From assembly GCA_900767595.1 (NCBI GenBank), contig CAAFZS010000087.1, positions 1-38,465 on the forward strand: 38,465 bases of DNA. The letters run 5' to 3'. The notes beneath the pieces were generated by a model. That model was not told the origin of the DNA, searched no databases, and saw only the letters and a list, made by a program, of their open reading frames with translations. How positions within the stretch are numbered: the stretch's first letter is position 1; every line of letters begins with the position of its first letter. Made by a program: the position numbers and the translations under genes. This DNA comes from Bacteroidales bacterium (GTDB lineage: Bacteria > Bacteroidota > Bacteroidia > Bacteroidales > Paludibacteraceae). Below, in pieces: positions 16,883-26,329 of the stretch.

Positions 16883-17802
16883 AGAGATTATGCGAGCAGC
16901 ACGGCCTGTCCATCGCCGCTGCTTGCGAACTGTTTGGCCATTGCAGACAGGCCTACTATCAACAACGCGACCGCAATGCAGATTATCTATCTCATGAGCG
17001 TGCCATCGTAGAGATGGCTAAAGCCATTCGGGATGAAGATAGTGGCATTGGAAGGTACAAACTTTGGCGGATGATCCAAGACGCTTACGAGCCTGAATGG
17101 ATGCCGGGTAGAGACGCGTTCTTTAGAATAATGGATAGTCACGGGATGACGCTTAAACGTCCTCGTCCTCGGCATACGACGAACTCTAATCATCGGTATC
17201 ACCGGTATAAGAATTTAACGATAGGAATGAGTTTAACGCGTCCTAATCAGTTATGGGTAAGTGATATAACGTACATTGATATAATGAATAATAGCAGTTA
17301 TCTGCACCTTGTAACGGATGCCTACTCGCACAAGATAATAGGATGGTGTTTAGCAGAATCTCTTAATGCAAGATACACGATAGAGGCATTAAGGATGGCA
17401 ATTGCTCAAACTGGTCAAGACGATCTTACTGGACTGGTTCACCATTCAGATAGAGGAACACAATACTGCTGTAATGCTTACGTTGATGAATTAATGGCTC
17501 ACAATATAAGTGTTAGTATGACGGAGGACTACAAACCTACTGATAATGCGATTGCCGAGCGAGTGAATGGTATTATCAAACAGGAACTCATTTATCGTAG
17601 AAAGCAGTTTAGCACCTACGAAGAAGCTTATGAGGCAATAGATAAGTTTATTACCTTTTATAATGATAGCCGTCCTCATATGAGCATTGGATATCAAACT
17701 CCTACAATAGCTCATCAACAAGAGGGTAAACAACAACGTCATTGGAAGGGTTACTATGAGAGGTGTCAACAAAAGCAGTATGATAACTGTCAACAAAAAT
17801 AG
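16858..17802 (+). CDS. IS3-family transposase OrfB (DDE integrase), expressed by -1 frameshift
   Basis: Catalytic part of the transposase. Starting from the A7 slip site, the -1 frame reads KKIWGQAVERLCEQHGLSIA and runs open to 17802; the first ATG at 17014 would cut off the HTH_21-like region. The rve integrase core has its three acidic residues in LWVSDITYI, HHSDRGTQY and NAIAERVNGIIKQEL, the D-D-(35)-E pattern. The C terminus contains a short duplicated peptide (CQQK twice), reflecting TGTCAACAAAA repeats in the DNA. No frame damage seen. Confidence 0.9.
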   Translation, partial: KKIWGQAVERLCEQHGLSIAAACELFGHCRQAYYQQRDRNADYLSHERAIVEMAKAIRDEDSGIGRYKLWRMIQDAYEPEWMPGRDAFFRIMDSHGMTLKRPRPRHTTNSNHRYHRYKNLTIGMSLTRPNQLWVSDITYIDIMNNSSYLHLVTDAYSHKIIGWCLAESLNARYTIEALRMAIAQTGQDDLTGLVHHSDRGTQYCCNAYVDELMAHNISVSMTEDYKPTDNAIAERVNGIIKQELIYRRKQFSTYEEAYEAIDKFITFYNDSRPHMSIGYQTPTIAHQQEGKQQRHWKGYYERCQQKQYDNCQQK

Positions 17803-17905
17803 GACGATGTCTACTTTTTTAGGAAAGTGTCAACTAACTTAGGAAAGTGTCTAGTCTTTTAGTATAAATCAATTAAAAACTGTCTACCTTATTTAGGAAA
17901 AGTCA

Positions 17906-18713
17906 CTCTCACAGATTCCACAGATTGCACTGATTAATCTCCCGCAGATTACGCAGATTATATAATTTATTATTCTTAGCCACAAGGGCACGATTATTTC
18001 CTTTTTATTTTCGTTATGTTATCGTGAGCGAGCTCCCATAACCTAACAAAAACTAAAAAGTAAAGGAAGGCTCCTTCGGCAGAGCCGACATCGCCTTCCA
18101 CGCTGTGCAAAGCACATCGTAATAATAAATTATTGGAAAGAAATTACACAGATGCGAGGGGTGAAAGTGAAAGTGAGAGTGAAAGTGAGCCCTACGGGGC
18201 GCTAAATAACAAAAATCTTCCGCGAAGCGGTGCGGAGCCTATGCCGGACGCTGGCACGGTGTAAGTAATAACAGGGGCGACGAAATGTCCTGACGAGCGG
18301 AGGAGAGAACGAGTTTTCATAGATTTTTCAGAAAAAAGTAAAAAAAAAAATGTTTCACAAAAAGTAGGACATGTCCTTCTGTCCTACTTCGCTCTATTCC
18401 TTTATTGACGGGCATTTTGGTAAAGTAGGACACTAGGACATGTCCTACTTCGTTGCTTGTGGCACAGGACTAGGACTTCCTAGGTTTGCCTAGGGAGGAC
18501 TAGGTTTTCCCACGGGCATCCGTCGGGCAGGGGATTCAGCATACCCAAGAAGAACCCAAGAATAGCCCAAGAACAACCCAAGAACAACCCTGTATACAAA
18601 GTGGAGAGGAGAAAGGAATGAGGATTGAGGATTAAGGATTGAGGAAACGAGAAACGAGAAACGAGAAAAAAGTTGTTAGATTACATTAGTTTTTCTAAAA
18701 AAAATAAAAAAAA
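17906..18713. other. gene-free, repeat-rich region
   Basis: No supported gene in ~800 nt. Contents in order: CACAGATTN 9-bp repeats (17910-17936) and CGCAGATTA twice (17943-17960); a hairpin GGAAGGC...GCCTTCC enclosing GGCTC...GAGCC (about 18070-18104) followed by GTGC-AAA-GCAC; a GAAAGT-type 6-bp repeat (about 18168-18192); twin palindromes (separate entry); CCTAGG-rich DNA (about 18470-18510); a ~11-bp CCCAAGAACAA repeat (about 18543-18591); and 7-8 bp GAGGATT and AACGAG repeats (about 18618-18668). It looks like accumulated simple repeats rather than decayed genes. Confidence 0.65.
18362..18450. repeat. twin palindromes with identical 10-bp arms
   Basis: Arms AAGTAGGACA and TGTCCTACTT are separated by 8 nt at 18362-18389 and again at 18423-18450, with 33 nt between the two palindromes. 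Both contain the perfect 12-mer AGGACATGTCCT, in different register, and both are followed by CG. They could form hairpins or bind a dimeric protein. Confidence 0.85.
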
Positions 18714-18745
18714 GTTGCATATGTCAATTTTTTTTTGTACCTTTG
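18714..18745 (+). promoter_or_regulatory. promoter for the SusC/SusD operon
   Basis: GTTG at 18714-18717, 20 nt, TACCTTTG at 18738-18745. Transcription should start near 18752, giving a ~105-nt leader that is largely a 9-bp repeat array. Confidence 0.8.
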
Positions 18746-18759
18746 TCGCGGTTTTTAAA

Positions 18760-18831
18760 ACTAGAAAGACTAGAAAAACTAGAAAGACTAGAAAGACTAG
18801 AAGGACTAGAAAAACTAGAAAAACTAGGATA
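18760..18831 (+). repeat. 9-bp tandem repeat (ACTAGAAAR) in the susC leader
   Basis: Eight units of nine bases, starting at 18760 and repeating every 9 nt to 18831, with only A/G changes in most units. It lies wholly within the predicted untranslated leader, between promoter and start codon. Confidence 0.9.
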
Positions 18832-18857
18832 GTTAGAATCTAATAAACTAATAATAC

Positions 18858-21800
18858 ATGAAAAAACGCATCTTTTTTAGTACGTTATGTGCTTTCTTAT
18901 CCCTTACTCTTTTTGCACAGACAAAGGTGACCGGTATCATTCTCGATGATCTCAATGAACCGGTTATCGGTGCAAATATCACCGTGGAAGGCACATCATT
19001 AGGTACCGTTTCCGATTTTGACGGTCATTTTGAACTCGTCGTTCCCGATGACGCGAAGACCATCAAAGTAACCTATATCGGTTATCGCGAACAGAAAGTG
19101 GCAGTAGCCCCATCCGTCAAAGTTAAGTTAGTCTCCGACACGCAGGAGATTCAGGAAGTCGTGGTACAAGGTATGGTATCGCAAGACAAACGCTTATTCA
19201 CCGGTGCTACCACAAGAATTGAAGCCGACGAAAACCTCGTCAGCGGTATGAACGATGTGAGCCGCAGCCTCGCCGGTCGCGTAGCCGGTGTGAGTATGCA
19301 GAACGTAAGCGGTACCTTCGGCTCGGCACCCAAGATCCGTATCCGTGGCGCTACCTCTATCTATGGTTCGTCCAAGCCCTTATGGGTGGTAGATGGTGTT
19401 GTGATGGAGGATGTAGAAGAAATCAGTGCGGACGACTTAGGCAGTGGTGATGCCACCACCCTGATTGCGAACGCTATCGCCGGCCTGAACGCAGAAGATA
19501 TCGAGAGTTTCCAAGTCCTCAAGGACGGTAGTGCGACCTCCATCTACGGTGCACGTGCAATGGCTGGTGTCATCGTTGTGACCACCAAGAAAGCGCAAGC
19601 CGGTTCGACCCACATGACCTACTCTGCCGAACTCACCTATCGTCGCAAACCGACATACAACGATTATAACATCTGTAACTCCCAAGAACAGATGGGTATC
19701 TACCAAGAGTTGGAGCAGAAAGGCTGGCTTGAGTTCACTCGCCTTAGCCAAGCCAAGAACTACGGCGTTTATGGCAAGATGTACGAGTTGATAGACACAT
19801 ACAACGAGACCGATGGCCGGTTCGGTTTGCCCAACACCCCCGCAGCCAAGAATGCCTACCTGCGCGAAGCGGAGATGCGCAATACCGATTGGTTCGACAA
19901 GTTATTCAACAACACCATTATGCATACCCACTCGCTCAGTATCTCTTCCGGTACAGAGCGCGCCCGTGTCTATGCTTCCCTATCCGCCATGCACGATCCG
20001 GGATGGTATAAATCCTCTAACGTACTGCGCTTGACAGGAAACGTGAAAGCCACTTTTGACTTGACCAAGAAGTTACAACTCACCATCTCCACCACCGACA
20101 GTTATCGTAAACAGAAAGCCCCCGGAACGGTTAAGCAAGAGACCGATGCTATCACAGGTAAGATCAGCCGTGAGTTCGATATCAACCCCTTCTCGTATGC
20201 CATGAACACCTCGCGTACCTTGGATCCCGAAGAGAAATATCGTCGTAACTACTGCGACTTCAATATCTTCGACGAGTTAGCCCTCAACTATATGGACTAC
20301 AACATCCTCGACACAAAGTTCCAAGGCGAGCTCAGTTATAAACCCGTTCGCGGATTGGATATCCGTGCCTTGGTGGCCTATCGTTACAACAGTAACCACA
20401 TTGAGCACAACATGGAGGACCAGTCCAACCAAGCGCGCGCTTATCGCGCCGGTATAGACCCCGAGAACCAAACGATTAGGGAGGCTAACTCGTACCTCTA
20501 CACCGACCCCGATAATAGTCAAGCCCTGCCGGAGACAGTGATGCCGAGCGGCGGTATCTTCCACGAGACCACAAAGACCGTTTCGCAGTTTGACTTCCGC
20601 GCGACAGTGGCTTACAATCGCGACTTAGGGAAAGAAGGGCACCACATCATCAGCCTCTTCGGCGGCACGGAAATGAATATGGTGGACCGTAAGACGACCG
20701 AAGCTTACGACTACGGCTACCAATACGATTACGGAGGCACGGCTTACATGAACTACATGCTCTTCAAGCAGATGCAAGAGGAAGGCGGTTCGTACTACGA
20801 CAACTATTCCCTTTACTCGCGTTCGTTAGCGTTCTTCGCTATGGCGACTTACTCTTATCGTGGTCGCTATACGATTAACGGAACCATCCGCTACGAGGGC
20901 ACGAACAAATTAGGAAAATCGACCAAAGCCCGTTGGTTGCCTACATGGAACGTATCCGGTGCCTGGAACGCCCACGAGGAGCGTTGGTGGAAGCCGACCT
21001 TCAACAAATGGTGGACGAACATGACCCTCAAGGCTTCGTACTCCTTGACCGCCGACCGCGGTCCTGCCAGTGCGGATAACTCGCTGGCTAAGTTCTACAG
21101 CGAAGTGCCTTGGAGACCCCTTAGCAGCGTACAAGAGACCACCATCTACCTCTCCGCTTTGGAGAACTCCGAACTGACCTACGAGAAGAAACACGAGCTT
21201 AACATCACCGCGGAATTAGGGTTTGTGGATAACCGCATTAACTTGGAGTTCAGTTACTACCTGCGCAATAACTTCGACCTGATCGGTTATGTGAACACCC
21301 AAGGTACGGGTGGCGTGATTCGCAAACTCGCCAATGATGCTACCATGAAAACCAATGGTGTGGAGTTAGCTCTCAAGACGGTGAACATCAAACAAAAGAA
21401 CTTCACTTGGACTTCGGACTTCACCTTCTCGCATACCAACGAAAAGATTACGCACCTCAACAGCACCAGTAAAGTGTCGGCTCTGTGCTCGCGTTACGGA
21501 GCCCCGCTGGAAGGCTATCCTATCCACTCGCTCTTCTCCATTCCCTTTGCCGGGTTGACGGATGAAGGTCTGCCGATGTTCTATACGGATAAGGAACACA
21601 CCCAAACAACGACTACGGGTATCAACATGCAGGAATATGCGAACACGGACTTCCTCAAATACGAGGGTACCGTTGATCCCGTTTGGGAAGGTCAGTTCCG
21701 TAACACCTTCCGCTTCTACGGTGTGACGCTCGATGTCAACTTATTCTATAGCGGCGGTAATGTACTTCGACTCAACGACTTATGCTACGTCTATTCCTCC

Positions 21801-22205
21801 GATTATAATGACATCACGGCCAATATGCGCGAGATGAAGAACCGCTGGACTATCCCCGGAGACGAGAAGATGACGACGATTCCGACGATTGCTTCTTCGC
21901 GTCAGATGAGCAGCATCACCAACCTCAGTCGCGCTTATCAGGCGTACAACTACTCCACTGAGCGCGTAGCAAGCGGTAACTTCTTACGATTGAAGGATAT
22001 ATCCATCGGTTATGACCTGCCTAAGAAAGTGTTTGAGGGACAGAAGTATGTATCCGCTTTCGGTCTTAAACTCACCGCCACGAATGTTTGTCTGCTTTAT
22101 GCCGACAAGAAACTCAATGGTCAAGACCCCGAATATTACAGCACCGGCGGTGTCAGTTCACCCTCTCCTCGCCAGTTCACCTTGTCTCTTAAATTAGGAT
22201 TATAA
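18858..22205 (+). CDS. SusC/RagA-family TonB-linked outer-membrane importer
   Basis: A 1115-residue outer-membrane transporter that forms the barrel of a SusCD pedal-bin importer. Signal peptide MKKRIFFSTLCAFLSLTLFA is followed by a CarboxypepD_reg-like domain (about 22-100; DFDGHFEL, VTYIGYREQ), then a plug with the SusC signature ESFQVLKDGSATSIYGARA and GVIVVTTKK (about 216-245), then a large barrel to the C terminus (FTLSLKLGL). Length is typical. Its stop overlaps a potential ATG of the susD gene by one base, so the two are translationally close. Ligand cannot be read from sequence; the downstream HExxH and DUF4302 genes are not those of a polysaccharide locus, which would carry glycoside hydrolases. 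Confidence 0.96.
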   Translation: MKKRIFFSTLCAFLSLTLFAQTKVTGIILDDLNEPVIGANITVEGTSLGTVSDFDGHFELVVPDDAKTIKVTYIGYREQKVAVAPSVKVKLVSDTQEIQEVVVQGMVSQDKRLFTGATTRIEADENLVSGMNDVSRSLAGRVAGVSMQNVSGTFGSAPKIRIRGATSIYGSSKPLWVVDGVVMEDVEEISADDLGSGDATTLIANAIAGLNAEDIESFQVLKDGSATSIYGARAMAGVIVVTTKKAQAGSTHMTYSAELTYRRKPTYNDYNICNSQEQMGIYQELEQKGWLEFTRLSQAKNYGVYGKMYELIDTYNETDGRFGLPNTPAAKNAYLREAEMRNTDWFDKLFNNTIMHTHSLSISSGTERARVYASLSAMHDPGWYKSSNVLRLTGNVKATFDLTKKLQLTISTTDSYRKQKAPGTVKQETDAITGKISREFDINPFSYAMNTSRTLDPEEKYRRNYCDFNIFDELALNYMDYNILDTKFQGELSYKPVRGLDIRALVAYRYNSNHIEHNMEDQSNQARAYRAGIDPENQTIREANSYLYTDPDNSQALPETVMPSGGIFHETTKTVSQFDFRATVAYNRDLGKEGHHIISLFGGTEMNMVDRKTTEAYDYGYQYDYGGTAYMNYMLFKQMQEEGGSYYDNYSLYSRSLAFFAMATYSYRGRYTINGTIRYEGTNKLGKSTKARWLPTWNVSGAWNAHEERWWKPTFNKWWTNMTLKASYSLTADRGPASADNSLAKFYSEVPWRPLSSVQETTIYLSALENSELTYEKKHELNITAELGFVDNRINLEFSYYLRNNFDLIGYVNTQGTGGVIRKLANDATMKTNGVELALKTVNIKQKNFTWTSDFTFSHTNEKITHLNSTSKVSALCSRYGAPLEGYPIHSLFSIPFAGLTDEGLPMFYTDKEHTQTTTTGINMQEYANTDFLKYEGTVDPVWEGQFRNTFRFYGVTLDVNLFYSGGNVLRLNDLCYVYSSDYNDITANMREMKNRWTIPGDEKMTTIPTIASSRQMSSITNLSRAYQAYNYSTERVASGNFLRLKDISIGYDLPKKVFEGQKYVSAFGLKLTATNVCLLYADKKLNGQDPEYYSTGGVSSPSPRQFTLSLKLGL

Positions 22206-22216
22206 TGATTACGACT

Positions 22217-23947
22217 ATGAAGCACACCTTATTATATATATTATTAGGCGTTACGATGCTGACCGTTTCCTGCTCCATCTTGGACAAGAACCCCGATACG
22301 CGTACCACGATTGATTCCAAGAAGAAAGTGCAACTGCTCCTCGGCAGTGCTTACTCGGCTGCCAACCCCAATATCATTGCCGAACTGACTTCGGACAACA
22401 TGATTGACAACAACGCGCCAACGGCGGACGGACAAGTCTATTACTTAAATGCATACAACCAAGTATGTCACCAACTCTTTGCCTTTGAGGATGTGAATAC
22501 CGGTACTACGCAAGACTCCCCTCACTACCTATGGCAAGGGGACTACAAAGCGATTGCCGCAGCCAACCAAGCCCTGGAGGCTATTGATAAGATGATTGCC
22601 GATAAGACGTGTTCGGAATCAGACTTAGCCAACGAAAAAGCCGAGGCGCTGCTCACCCGCGCTTGGCATCATTTCCGTTTGGCACAGATTTTCTGCCAAG
22701 CCTATGGCGGCAAAGAATGGAACGACAATCATCTGGGGTTGGTCTATATGACCGCGCCCGAGACGACCGTTCACCCCACCTATCACCGAGAGACGCTCGC
22801 CCAGACCTATCAGCACATTGAACAAGACCTCGCAACGGCTCTGGAGCTCTATACCGACGATGGTTACATGACCGTTCCTCGCTATCACCTCAACCTCCAA
22901 GCCGCTCACGCTTTTGCTGCCCGTTTCTACTTATACACCCGTCAATGGGAGAAAGTGATTAAGCACGCTAATTACGTGCTCACCGATGCGCACGACGCTT
23001 CCTTGCTACCCAAACTCTTTGACGCCGACAAAGCCGTTAACCAGACGCCCAGTAGTGACCAAGAGGTGTATGTATGGATTGATGGTGTAGCACCTTATAA
23101 CTTAATGGTGCAAACCTCGATGTCCTCCCAACTATTAGTACACCAGACTTCCTACGGACGCTACAACTTCAATGGCGATGCCAAGAGTTACAGTGTCAGC
23201 GGAAGCGGACCCAACTGGTCGGGTTCCTTCCCCGGTATTCGCAGATGGCAATACAAGGCGGAGTATGGTATCTTCATTGCGAAAATCAAATACTTCTTTG
23301 AATACACCAATAAGATTGCCGGCACAGGTTATCGCCACACGATGATGATTAACTTCACCACAAACGAGACCCTTCTTTGCCGCGCCGAAGCAGAGGCACA
23401 GTTGGGACAATTTGAGTTATGCTTAGCCGACCTCGACCTATGGTGCAAGAAGTACAATATCAAACCCGGAACAACGCCTATCTCCGCCCTTACCGACGAG
23501 CAGATACGCACCTTCTATAAGCCAAGCACTGCTACCCGCTTAGCGAATAACTCCTATGTTCCGACCCTCCATAATCAGGAATTAGACCCCGATTGGACCA
23601 TTGAAGCGAACAAACTGCCCTATATCTATTGCTGCCTCCATTTCCGCCGCATTGAAACCATGCACGAGGGTATCCGTTTGCAAGACCTCAAGCGCTATGC
23701 TATCGAGTGGAAGCACACCATCGGTGAGTACGCGGATGTGAAGTCGATGAAATGGGACGACGACCGCCGCGCCATCCAATTACCGGATGCGGTTATCCAA
23801 GAAGGTTTGGAACCCAACCCGCGCACGAATGTAGGCGACCATGTCACCCCTCGCACGATGCCGAGAGAATTGCACCCGGGCGATCCTACAGAAGCAGAGA
23901 TTATTGCTGCCGAATTAGCGTCAACCATAACTGAAGCACAAGATTAA
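22217..23947 (+). CDS. SusD/RagB-family surface lipoprotein
   Basis: A 576-residue lipoprotein that forms the ligand-capturing lid over the SusC barrel. I prefer ATG 22217 (MKHTLLYILLGVTMLTVSC, lipobox TVSC at 16-19) to ATG 22205, which overlaps the susC stop. The N-terminal SusD-like TPR region includes YLWQGDYKAIAAANQALEAI and ALLTRAWHHFRLAQIFCQAY. The C-terminal RagB/SusD part contains LLCRAEAEAQLGQFELCLAD and CLHFRRIETMHEGIRLQDLK. Immediately followed, 4 nt on, by the HExxH lipoprotein. Confidence 0.95.
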   Translation: MKHTLLYILLGVTMLTVSCSILDKNPDTRTTIDSKKKVQLLLGSAYSAANPNIIAELTSDNMIDNNAPTADGQVYYLNAYNQVCHQLFAFEDVNTGTTQDSPHYLWQGDYKAIAAANQALEAIDKMIADKTCSESDLANEKAEALLTRAWHHFRLAQIFCQAYGGKEWNDNHLGLVYMTAPETTVHPTYHRETLAQTYQHIEQDLATALELYTDDGYMTVPRYHLNLQAAHAFAARFYLYTRQWEKVIKHANYVLTDAHDASLLPKLFDADKAVNQTPSSDQEVYVWIDGVAPYNLMVQTSMSSQLLVHQTSYGRYNFNGDAKSYSVSGSGPNWSGSFPGIRRWQYKAEYGIFIAKIKYFFEYTNKIAGTGYRHTMMINFTTNETLLCRAEAEAQLGQFELCLADLDLWCKKYNIKPGTTPISALTDEQIRTFYKPSTATRLANNSYVPTLHNQELDPDWTIEANKLPYIYCCLHFRRIETMHEGIRLQDLKRYAIEWKHTIGEYADVKSMKWDDDRRAIQLPDAVIQEGLEPNPRTNVGDHVTPRTMPRELHPGDPTEAEIIAAELASTITEAQD

Positions 23948-23951
23948 GACC

Positions 23952-24950
23952 ATGAAAAAACAACTCTTTATAGTATCTCTTTTGACAGCCCTTTTGGTTG
24001 GCTGTAATGTCGATCGCGTAGATAAAGATCATAGTATCATTGTTGATTCGGTTTTAGACCCGTCGTCTCCAACCTATAAGTTTGACAACTACTTGCAGAC
24101 GCGTTTTGGTCAGACCTATAACGTGGAGATTATCTACCGCTGGCGCGATAACGCGACCTCTGCCAGTTATAACTTGGTGCCCGCGCGCCTAAGCCGTATT
24201 GACTCTATCGCCCACCTCACCCATTACCTTTGGTTTGATGTGTACGACAATATGGTGGATACCAACTTCCTCAAGATTTATGGTCCGCGAATGATTCAGT
24301 ATATCGGTTCCAAGGGTTATAACTCCAATGGTACCGCCACTTTAGGTACCGCCGAAGGCGGAATCAAGATCCTGCTCTACGGTATGAACGAACTCCATCT
24401 CAATAACATGAATGAACTCAACCAGTATGCCTTCCACGTGATGCACCATGAGTTCAGTCACATCTTGCACCAGACCAAGACCTACCCCAAGGAGTTTGAG
24501 TTCATCTCGATGGGACTATACGACCCCGACCAGTGGCAAAACCAAAAAGACACGGTTATGCACCGTCGCGGCTTTGTGACCCCGTATGCCAGCAGTGCTC
24601 CTCACGAGGACTTTGTAGAGATTATCTCCACCTATGTCACCAACTATGCCGGTCGTCCCGAACAATCGTGGAACTGGGAGGAAATCCTCGAAGACGCAGC
24701 CAAAGGCAAACCCAATCCCGCCGACACGCTCAATGGTGCTCAAGTCATCCTCAATAAGTTAGAGACGGCGCGCACATGGCTCAAAGACAAATACGAAATC
24801 AATATCGACTCGCTCCGCAACGAAGTCATGCGCCGGCAATTGCGTATCGAGAGCCCGGAAAAGATGGACAGTATCATGAACGAACTATACCTCAAAGATG
24901 AGAACCGTCGTGTTCCACACGATTGGGACTTCGCTTTGCAAGAACAATAA
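23952..24950 (+). CDS. substrate import-associated zinc metallohydrolase lipoprotein
   Basis: A 332-residue lipoprotein (lipobox LVGC, Cys18) with a zinc-peptidase motif HEFSH at 166-170, preceded by His165 and followed by His173. A candidate third ligand lies in the later APHEDFVEIIS segment. It fits the Bacteroidota family of putative zinc metallohydrolases encoded beside SusC/SusD genes (TIGR04549 type, PF15890-like), whose substrate is not established. Its position directly after susD and before the DUF4302 gene is the usual one for the family. Likely role: surface or periplasmic trimming of the imported substrate, plausibly a peptide. Confidence 0.88.
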   Translation: MKKQLFIVSLLTALLVGCNVDRVDKDHSIIVDSVLDPSSPTYKFDNYLQTRFGQTYNVEIIYRWRDNATSASYNLVPARLSRIDSIAHLTHYLWFDVYDNMVDTNFLKIYGPRMIQYIGSKGYNSNGTATLGTAEGGIKILLYGMNELHLNNMNELNQYAFHVMHHEFSHILHQTKTYPKEFEFISMGLYDPDQWQNQKDTVMHRRGFVTPYASSAPHEDFVEIISTYVTNYAGRPEQSWNWEEILEDAAKGKPNPADTLNGAQVILNKLETARTWLKDKYEINIDSLRNEVMRRQLRIESPEKMDSIMNELYLKDENRRVPHDWDFALQEQ

Positions 24951-24967
24951 CCTCTAATATCACGATT

Positions 24968-26299
24968 ATGAAACATCCTATATATCTAATCATTTTAGTT
25001 GCTTTGGGGGTTATCACCACCTCTTGCAACCGCATGGAAAAAGAGATTTTTGGTCAGTCCGCTGCCCAACGAACGAACCAATATATGGATAGCGTATCCA
25101 CCATCCTCACCGCTTCGGAGAATGGTTGGGAGATGATTGTCTTCCCCACCCCGGACATGAAAGGTCTCAATGTGCTGGTCAAGTTCGATAAGGAACAATT
25201 GTTCACAGCCGCAGCCAAAAACGACCTCACCACCAACAACGAATACAAGCAGGCCGGTGGCAGTATGTGGCAGATGCTTTCCAACCAAGGTCCGTGCCTG
25301 AGTTTCGATACCTATAACGACGTCATGCACGCTTTTGCGGAACCTACCTTAAGCGGGTACACCAAAGGTGTAGGTATGAAAGGCGACTTCGAGTACCTCG
25401 TTATCTCCGCCGACCCCAATCAACTGATCTTAAAAGGCAAGAAACGCGGAACCTACAATGTGATGCGTCGCCTCGATCCCTCGCAAGAATGGAAAGATTA
25501 TTTTACTCAGATTGAGTCGCAAGCGGGTAAGACGTTTAACAACCATAATATCCTCACCGCCAAAGTCGGCGACACCGAATATTCGCTTTACGACGGAGCT
25601 TCGGGCGTGTTTAAGGCTATGCCTAAAGGAATCATCTTCACCGACTCCTTATCCTCCAAATACCCCTTTGCTTTTACCAAAAACGGCATCTGCCTGATGG
25701 AAGGTTTCCCCGGTTACACGGATGTAAGGCTACTCAATATGCTCGAGGGCTTCGGCTATATCAATGGCGAGGTCTCTATTTCCGCAGGAAATGTCTATCG
25801 GTATATACCCAACTATTGCCTCAGTATCAACTATGGCTGGAGGGCATTACCCAAGAACATGGGACCCGAACTTAAAGCTTTAGTGGATGCGGTCAGTGCC
25901 CAACTCAAGGCTCTCGGAGGCAAGAGCAGCGATGGCGTTACAGCACTGAACATCGGCTACAAAGAATCCAAAGTGATTGACAAACATAAGGTGGCTATCA
26001 ACACCTACGTGATGCAAGTGGCTTATAAGTTATCCGGCAAACAGCAAGAGCCGATGGATTTTGCCATTGACCTTGTGGCTACCGATACCGACCTTGCCAT
26101 CACCTACAAGGCTCCGGTTGATGATGATGCCCAAAAACTGCTGACGGCGTGTCCGCAATTGGAAGCCGTATTTGCCTATTTCACCGGCGCCCATTTTGCG
26201 GCAGCCACCGACAACCCGTTGAACCCCACCTACGGCATCAACCTCACCCACAAGGATAAAAACGAAACATTCAGTATTACCAATACTGATATTAAATAA
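24968..26299 (+). CDS. DUF4302-family lipoprotein
   Basis: A 443-residue lipoprotein (lipobox TTSC, Cys20). The ATG at 24968 is chosen because it opens a clean signal peptide (MKHPIYLIILVALGVITTSC); the frame extends upstream to 24923 inside the previous gene. The N-terminal segment (AAQRTNQYMDSVSTILTASE, NGWEMIVFP) and the later SFDTYNDVMHAFAEP block are typical of DUF4302 proteins, which travel with SusCD and HExxH lipoprotein genes. Function is unknown; probably an accessory surface component of the importer. Confidence 0.85.
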   Translation: MKHPIYLIILVALGVITTSCNRMEKEIFGQSAAQRTNQYMDSVSTILTASENGWEMIVFPTPDMKGLNVLVKFDKEQLFTAAAKNDLTTNNEYKQAGGSMWQMLSNQGPCLSFDTYNDVMHAFAEPTLSGYTKGVGMKGDFEYLVISADPNQLILKGKKRGTYNVMRRLDPSQEWKDYFTQIESQAGKTFNNHNILTAKVGDTEYSLYDGASGVFKAMPKGIIFTDSLSSKYPFAFTKNGICLMEGFPGYTDVRLLNMLEGFGYINGEVSISAGNVYRYIPNYCLSINYGWRALPKNMGPELKALVDAVSAQLKALGGKSSDGVTALNIGYKESKVIDKHKVAINTYVMQVAYKLSGKQQEPMDFAIDLVATDTDLAITYKAPVDDDAQKLLTACPQLEAVFAYFTGAHFAAATDNPLNPTYGINLTHKDKNETFSITNTDIK

Positions 26300-26329
26300 C
26301 CCTATTATTAACTTAACACTTTTTTTCAC

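Larger units (their letters stand above)
16453..17905 (+). mobile_element. IS3-family insertion sequence
   Basis: Two transposase frames are flanked by imperfect inverted ends. The left end at 16453 reads TGTCTTATCCTGAAATAAG then TAGACA. The right side has three related copies, at 17808-17831, 17828-17851 and 17881-17905, the last ending in AAAAGTCA to give TG...CA termini. If the first right copy is the true end, the element is ~1.38 kb, otherwise ~1.45 kb. No clear target duplication was found. Both frames and the D-D-E residues are intact, so the element looks recent and possibly active. Confidence 0.85.

Noticed and set aside
17906..18713. Possible decayed coding genes in the gap after the IS
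   Set aside because: No frame beyond a few dozen codons and no recognisable protein fragment; only simple repeats and palindromes.
18760..18831. Possible CRISPR array
   Set aside because: Units are 9 bp with no spacers and no cas genes nearby.
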